From the NCBI RefSeq assembly GCF_000422725.1, contig NZ_KE383909.1:413230-477229 (forward strand): a DNA stretch of 64,000 nt, given 5' to 3'. Below, piece after piece: positions 60,507-64,000 of this stretch (positions are counted from its first letter, which is position 1; every line of letters begins with the position of its first letter). This DNA is from Flavobacterium subsaxonicum WB 4.1-42 = DSM 21790. Lineage in GTDB: Bacteria > Bacteroidota > Bacteroidia > Flavobacteriales > Flavobacteriaceae. The position numbers and the translations under genes are program-made. The notes under the pieces are model-generated. The model was not told the origin of the DNA and made no database searches. It saw nothing but the letters and a program-made list of their open reading frames with translations.

Positions 60507-61157
60507 TTATTTTTGAGCCGTAATAATTGCAAACTCCCTTTTAATTTGCTCGCCGCTGTTGCTAATGACAAACTCAGAGTCCGAAAGTGAAATATTAACC
60601 CTTAATTTGGCATTTTGGAGGAGTTTTTCAACCGTTTCTATATCATAAAGTGTGAACCCAAATTTGGCAAATGGAATGTGCTGCATAGTGCTTTTTGGGA
60701 TAAAGGCAATAGATGCCAAACCGCCCGGCTGCAATACCCTCGCAATCTCGTTGGCGTACTCCTGCGGGTGCTCCCAAAAGTATATGGTATTGGCTGTTAA
60801 TATCTTAGAGAACTGGCTTTCGCCGAAGGGGATGCTGTTACCATCAGTAAGTGTAAAGCTTGCATTAGTAAACTGCTTGTTAATGTTCTGAGCTTCAGTA
60901 ATCATAGCTTCGGAAATGTCGATACCTGTGTATGTTAAACTATCGGCAAGAGCCAATATATCTTTCAGGTGACTGGCATTACCGGGGCCTATCTCCAAGA
61001 TAGTATCTCCGGTTGTAAGTTGCAGGCTATCAATGGTTTTGTTTATGATATTAGCATTGGTAGCTGTCATCATTTCGGCAACTTTAAGGCCGCCGTCGCC
61101 ATCTGGGCAACGTAGCTGAGCTGCAAGCTGTTGCAGTTGGGTATCGGTTAGTTTCAT
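60507..61157 (-). CDS. class I SAM-dependent methyltransferase
   Basis: A 216-residue methyltransferase with the motif I loop ILEIGPGNASHL and motif II YTGIDISEAMI, then NGNSIPFGESQFSKILTANTIYF and the motif III region VLQPGGLASIAFI. Its length matches UbiE/Coq5-like or general Methyltransf_11 enzymes. The substrate is not identifiable. The ATG at 61157 is preferred to an upstream start at 61238 because the extra residues do not match the family start. It is a single gene between the M1 peptidase and the carboxylase gene. Confidence 0.85.
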   Translation of the reverse strand: MKLTDTQLQQLAAQLRCPDGDGGLKVAEMMTATNANIINKTIDSLQLTTGDTILEIGPGNASHLKDILALADSLTYTGIDISEAMITEAQNINKQFTNASFTLTDGNSIPFGESQFSKILTANTIYFWEHPQEYANEIARVLQPGGLASIAFIPKSTMQHIPFAKFGFTLYDIETVEKLLQNAKLRVNISLSDSEFVISNSGEQIKREFAIITAQK

Positions 61158-61295
61158 CGATTCAAATTGAAGCCTAAAAATACAAAAAGTACCGTAGTTT
61201 CCTACGATACTTTCAGCTATTCTTATACTTTCATACATCTTATATCACTTAAAATCGACTTTAAAACTTTCGACCTTAATACTTTAGACTTTAGA

Positions 61296-62924
61296 TCATA
61301 CCTGTATAACCCCTAAGTTAAATTTCTTTTCGATAGGAGCATGGTTAGCAGCCTCAATACCAAGCGATATCCACTTGCGGGTATCCAGTGGGTCGATAAC
61401 CCCATCTGTCCAGATACGCGATGCCGCGTAGTAGGGCGACACCTGTGCATCGTACTTAGCTTTGATCTTATCGAACATTTCGGATTCTTTTTCGGGTGTA
61501 ATTACCTCACCACGAGCTTTTAACGATGATGCTTCTATCTGCATAAGCACCTTAGCAGCCTGTGTGCCACCCATAACGGCAAGCTCGGCACTTGGCCAGG
61601 CAACAATAAGGCGGGGGTCGTAGGCCTTGCCGCACATGGCGTAATTACCTGCACCATAGGAGTTTCCAATAACTACAGTAAATTTTGGTACAACCGAATT
61701 ACTAACTGCATTTACCATCTTGGCGCCATCTTTAATAATGCCGCCATGCTCTGATTTAGAGCCTACCATAAAGCCGGTAACATCCTGCAAAAACACAAGC
61801 GGAATTTTCTTTTGGTTACAGTTGGCAATAAAGCGTGTAGCCTTATCGGCACTGTCTGAGTATATTACGCCGCCAAACTGCATTTCGCCTTTTTTAGATT
61901 TTACCACCTTGCGCTGGTTGGCTACAATGCCCACAGCCCATCCATCTACACGGGCATAACCTGTAATAATGGTTTGGCCATAACCGGCTTTATATTCCTC
62001 AAAATCAGAGTTATCTACCAAACGTTTGATGACTTCCATCATGTCATACTGCTCGTTGCGCAATTTAGGTATAATGCCGTAAATATCTTCGGGTGGCAGG
62101 GCAGGCTTCTCTGACTTAATACGACTAAACCCGGCCTTATCAAAATCGCCCATCTTATCTATAATATTCTTAATTCGGTCAAGGGCGTCCTTATCATCTT
62201 TAGCTTTATAGTCGGTAACACCCGAAATTTCACAATGCGTAGTAGCACCGCCAAGGGTTTCGTTATCAATGTTTTCGCCAATAGCGGCCTTTACTAAATA
62301 GCTTCCGGCAAGAAAGATACTGCCCGTTTTATCAACAATAAGGGCTTCATCGCTCATAATAGGCAGGTACGCGCCGCCGGCTACACAGCTACCCATAACG
62401 GCCGCAATCTGAGTAATGCCCATGCTACTCATTATGGCATTGTTGCGGAAAATCCGCCCAAAATGCTCTTTATCAGGAAAAATCTCATCCTGTAAAGGCA
62501 GGTAAACCCCCGCGCTATCTACTAAGTAGATGATAGGAAGGCGGTTTTCCATAGCAATTTCCTGGGCCCTAAGGTTCTTCTTCCCGGTTATAGGAAACCA
62601 CGCCCCGGCCTTAACCGTGGCATCGTTAGCCACCACGATACACTGCTTGCCGCGCACGTAACCCATTTTTACCACAACGCCGCCACTTGGGCATCCACCG
62701 TGTTCGGCATACATGCCATCGCCTGCAAAGGCCGCAATTTCAATGCTTTTGGCGCCATCATCTAATAGGTAATCTATACGTTCGCGGGCCGTCATTTTGC
62801 CTTCGGCGTGCAGTTTTTCTATGCGTTTTTCGCCGCCGCCAAGCTTTACTTTATTAAAACGCTGCTTCATGTCAGACACTAACAGCTTATTATGGTCTTC
62901 GTTTTTATTGAAGTTTAAATCCAT
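61296..62924 (-). CDS. acyl-CoA carboxylase beta (carboxyltransferase) subunit
   Basis: A 542-residue biotin-dependent carboxyltransferase (propionyl-CoA/methylcrotonyl-CoA carboxylase family). It has the two crotonase-like halves: HGGCPSGGVVVKMGYVRGK and AVMGSCVAGGAYLPIMSDEALIV in the first, and FLQDVTGFMVGSKSEHGGIIKDGAKMV and GNSYGAGNYAMCGKAYDPRLI in the second. Substrate preference cannot be told from sequence, although propionyl- and methylcrotonyl-CoA types are the usual ones. The alpha/biotin subunit is not adjacent. Full length. Confidence 0.9.
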   Translation of the reverse strand: MDLNFNKNEDHNKLLVSDMKQRFNKVKLGGGEKRIEKLHAEGKMTARERIDYLLDDGAKSIEIAAFAGDGMYAEHGGCPSGGVVVKMGYVRGKQCIVVANDATVKAGAWFPITGKKNLRAQEIAMENRLPIIYLVDSAGVYLPLQDEIFPDKEHFGRIFRNNAIMSSMGITQIAAVMGSCVAGGAYLPIMSDEALIVDKTGSIFLAGSYLVKAAIGENIDNETLGGATTHCEISGVTDYKAKDDKDALDRIKNIIDKMGDFDKAGFSRIKSEKPALPPEDIYGIIPKLRNEQYDMMEVIKRLVDNSDFEEYKAGYGQTIITGYARVDGWAVGIVANQRKVVKSKKGEMQFGGVIYSDSADKATRFIANCNQKKIPLVFLQDVTGFMVGSKSEHGGIIKDGAKMVNAVSNSVVPKFTVVIGNSYGAGNYAMCGKAYDPRLIVAWPSAELAVMGGTQAAKVLMQIEASSLKARGEVITPEKESEMFDKIKAKYDAQVSPYYAASRIWTDGVIDPLDTRKWISLGIEAANHAPIEKKFNLGVIQV

Positions 62925-63093
62925 TATATATTGTATATATTTAAATATTTGTAGTTTTGTTGCTGCTAAAATACGAAAACGTTTGTAATTATAATATTTT
63001 TTTGCAGTACCCTTAAATTTATGGGTTTACAAACGCTTAATATTAATAACTTCAAGTTTATAATTACTTAACCATTTCTTAACATTGCAAACT

Positions 63094-63101
63094 TACATTT
63101 G
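63094..63101 (+). promoter_or_regulatory. -7 box of the DUF47-pit operon
   Basis: TACATTTG is a full TAnnTTTG match 21 nt before the DUF47 start codon; the -33 box is not evident. Confidence 0.5.
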
Positions 63102-63121
63102 CGGCAACAAATTAAACGTAA

Positions 63122-63766
63122 ATGTCTATAAACAGCATCTTCCAGTTTCTTGTACCAAAAGATAAGAAATTTTTCCCTCTATTTGAGCAGGCAACCACAA
63201 ACCTTGTAATATTGGCAGAAACTTTGCACGAGGTGGTAAATCTACCAAAAGCAGAAAGAGAGCCATTATACAGAAGGATAGAAGAATTAGAAGCGATAAT
63301 TGAAGAGATTGCCCACAAGACCAACCTTGAATTAAGCCGTAACTTTATTACCCCGTTTGACCGCGAAGACATTCACGCACTTATATCGGCAATAGATAAC
63401 GTAGCCGATTACCTTTATGGCGCTGCTAACCGCATGAGGCTGTACCAGGTAGAAAAAATTACCAAGTCGATTAGAAAGATGACCGAGATTACCCTTGAGA
63501 GCTGCCAGTTGATTCATGCAGCAGTGGGCGATCTTAAAGATATGAAAAACCTTCAGGGCATTGCAGATGCCTGCAAGCGTATTAATAAATTAGAAAACAA
63601 ATCAGATAACGTTTTTGATAAGGCTGTTGCCGATATCTTTGAAAACGAGACTGATGCCAAAAACATCATTAAATATAAAGAAGTGCTGTCATCATTAGAA
63701 ACAGCATCAGATAAATGTAAAGGAGTAGCGAATGTGCTGGAGTCTATCTCGGTTAAACATTCATAA
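63122..63766 (+). CDS. DUF47-family (PhoU-like) protein, Pit accessory protein
   Basis: A 214-residue, mostly alpha-helical PhoU-like protein. Family segments are KDKKFFPLFEQATTNLVILAE near the start, a central helix pair with ISAIDNVADYLYGAANRM, and ESCQLIHAAVGDL. DUF47 proteins accompany PiT phosphate transporters and are thought to adjust their activity. It starts after the -7 box at 63094 and is followed by the PiT gene 21 nt downstream. Confidence 0.9.
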   Translation: MSINSIFQFLVPKDKKFFPLFEQATTNLVILAETLHEVVNLPKAEREPLYRRIEELEAIIEEIAHKTNLELSRNFITPFDREDIHALISAIDNVADYLYGAANRMRLYQVEKITKSIRKMTEITLESCQLIHAAVGDLKDMKNLQGIADACKRINKLENKSDNVFDKAVADIFENETDAKNIIKYKEVLSSLETASDKCKGVANVLESISVKHS

Positions 63767-63787
63767 CACAACCCCTAAACACAACTT

Positions 63788-64000
63788 ATGTTTACGCTCC
63801 TTATCATTATAATTGTATTAGCACTGGTTTTCGACTTCATCAACGGTTTTCACGATGCGGCCAACTCCATTGCTACCATAGTAGCTACCAAGGTTTTAAC
63901 GCCTTTTCAGGCAGTACTTTGGGCTGCGTTCTTTAACTTTTTGGCCTATTTTATTTCTAAATACTGGGTAGGCGAATTTAAAATTGGTAACACCATTGCC
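63788..64000 (+). CDS. inorganic phosphate transporter, PiT family (3' end outside window)
   Basis: 71 codons are visible and the frame runs past the window end. The N-terminus has the PiT signature FDFINGFHDAANSIAT(I), with the GANDVAN-like FHDAAN motif, in a hydrophobic helix. PiT proteins import phosphate with H+ or Na+. The gene follows DUF47 by 21 nt. The call rests only on the first helices. Confidence 0.9.
   Translation, partial: MFTLLIIIIVLALVFDFINGFHDAANSIATIVATKVLTPFQAVLWAAFFNFLAYFISKYWVGEFKIGNTIA

Noticed and set aside
1-64000. CRISPR array, rRNA genes or insertion sequences
   Set aside because: No regularly spaced repeats, no rRNA-like sequence and no transposase gene were recognised in the window.

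Overview
The window looks like a member of the Bacteroidota, most likely a Flavobacterium-type genome. It has a SusC/SusD pair, TonB-dependent receptors, a flavobacterial-style tyrosine recombinase, A+T-rich spacers and promoters of the Bacteroidota type (TAnnTTTG at -7). This is judged from protein families and sequence style; no database was searched.

Layout. (1) 1-4824: a PRTRC (ParB-Related, ThiF-Related Cassette) operon: a DUF932 protein cut by the window edge, two unknown small proteins, PRTRC E, PRTRC C, an unknown protein with a possible frameshift, PRTRC B and a ThiF/E1-like protein. Such cassettes sit on plasmids and integrative elements and have no known function. A hairpin-rich spacer follows. 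(2) 5375-31106: a sugar-utilisation island. A GH95 alpha-fucosidase/alpha-L-galactosidase and an AraC regulator are divergent from a susC-susD-GH2-dehydrogenase-SDR-lactonase-uxaB operon. That operon converges on an opposite operon lutA-lutB-lutC-fucP-uxaA-SDR-FAH hydrolase. A GH31 gene with a PA14-like insert follows. GH95 + GH2 + GH31 match the three exo-cuts that remove the Fuc-Gal-Xyl side chain of xyloglucan. FucP and the oxidative genes would take L-fucose (and possibly L-galactose) to pyruvate plus lactate, with LutABC recovering the lactate. (3) 31232-46117: about 14.9 kb bounded by a 20-bp direct repeat, with a second related repeat nested inside. It carries panB, a MarR-GNAT fusion, two Crp/Fnr regulators, an amidase and a run of stress/detoxification genes (old yellow enzyme, VOC, DJ-1, dienelactone hydrolase, beta-propellers, an efflux pump). 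(4) 46150-47834: a tyrosine recombinase and tRNA-Tyr(GTA). (5) 48016-64000: ordinary chromosomal genes: TlpA-like thioredoxin lipoprotein, metallo-beta-lactamase/rhodanese protein, glutamate dehydrogenase, TonB receptor, ArsC-like reductase, CPBP protease, MenE-like ligase, M1 peptidase, methyltransferase, acyl-CoA carboxylase, and a DUF47/PiT phosphate transport pair.

Reading as a whole. The part left of tRNA-Tyr looks like layered accessory DNA, with conserved core genes to its right. The points most worth a second look are the unusual L-sugar oxidation route (a Zn-dehydrogenase/UxaB/UxaA trio, no enolase-type dehydratase, coupled to LutABC), the PRTRC cassette, the nested direct repeats beside the integrase, and a perfect CRP-type palindrome in front of the amidase gene.
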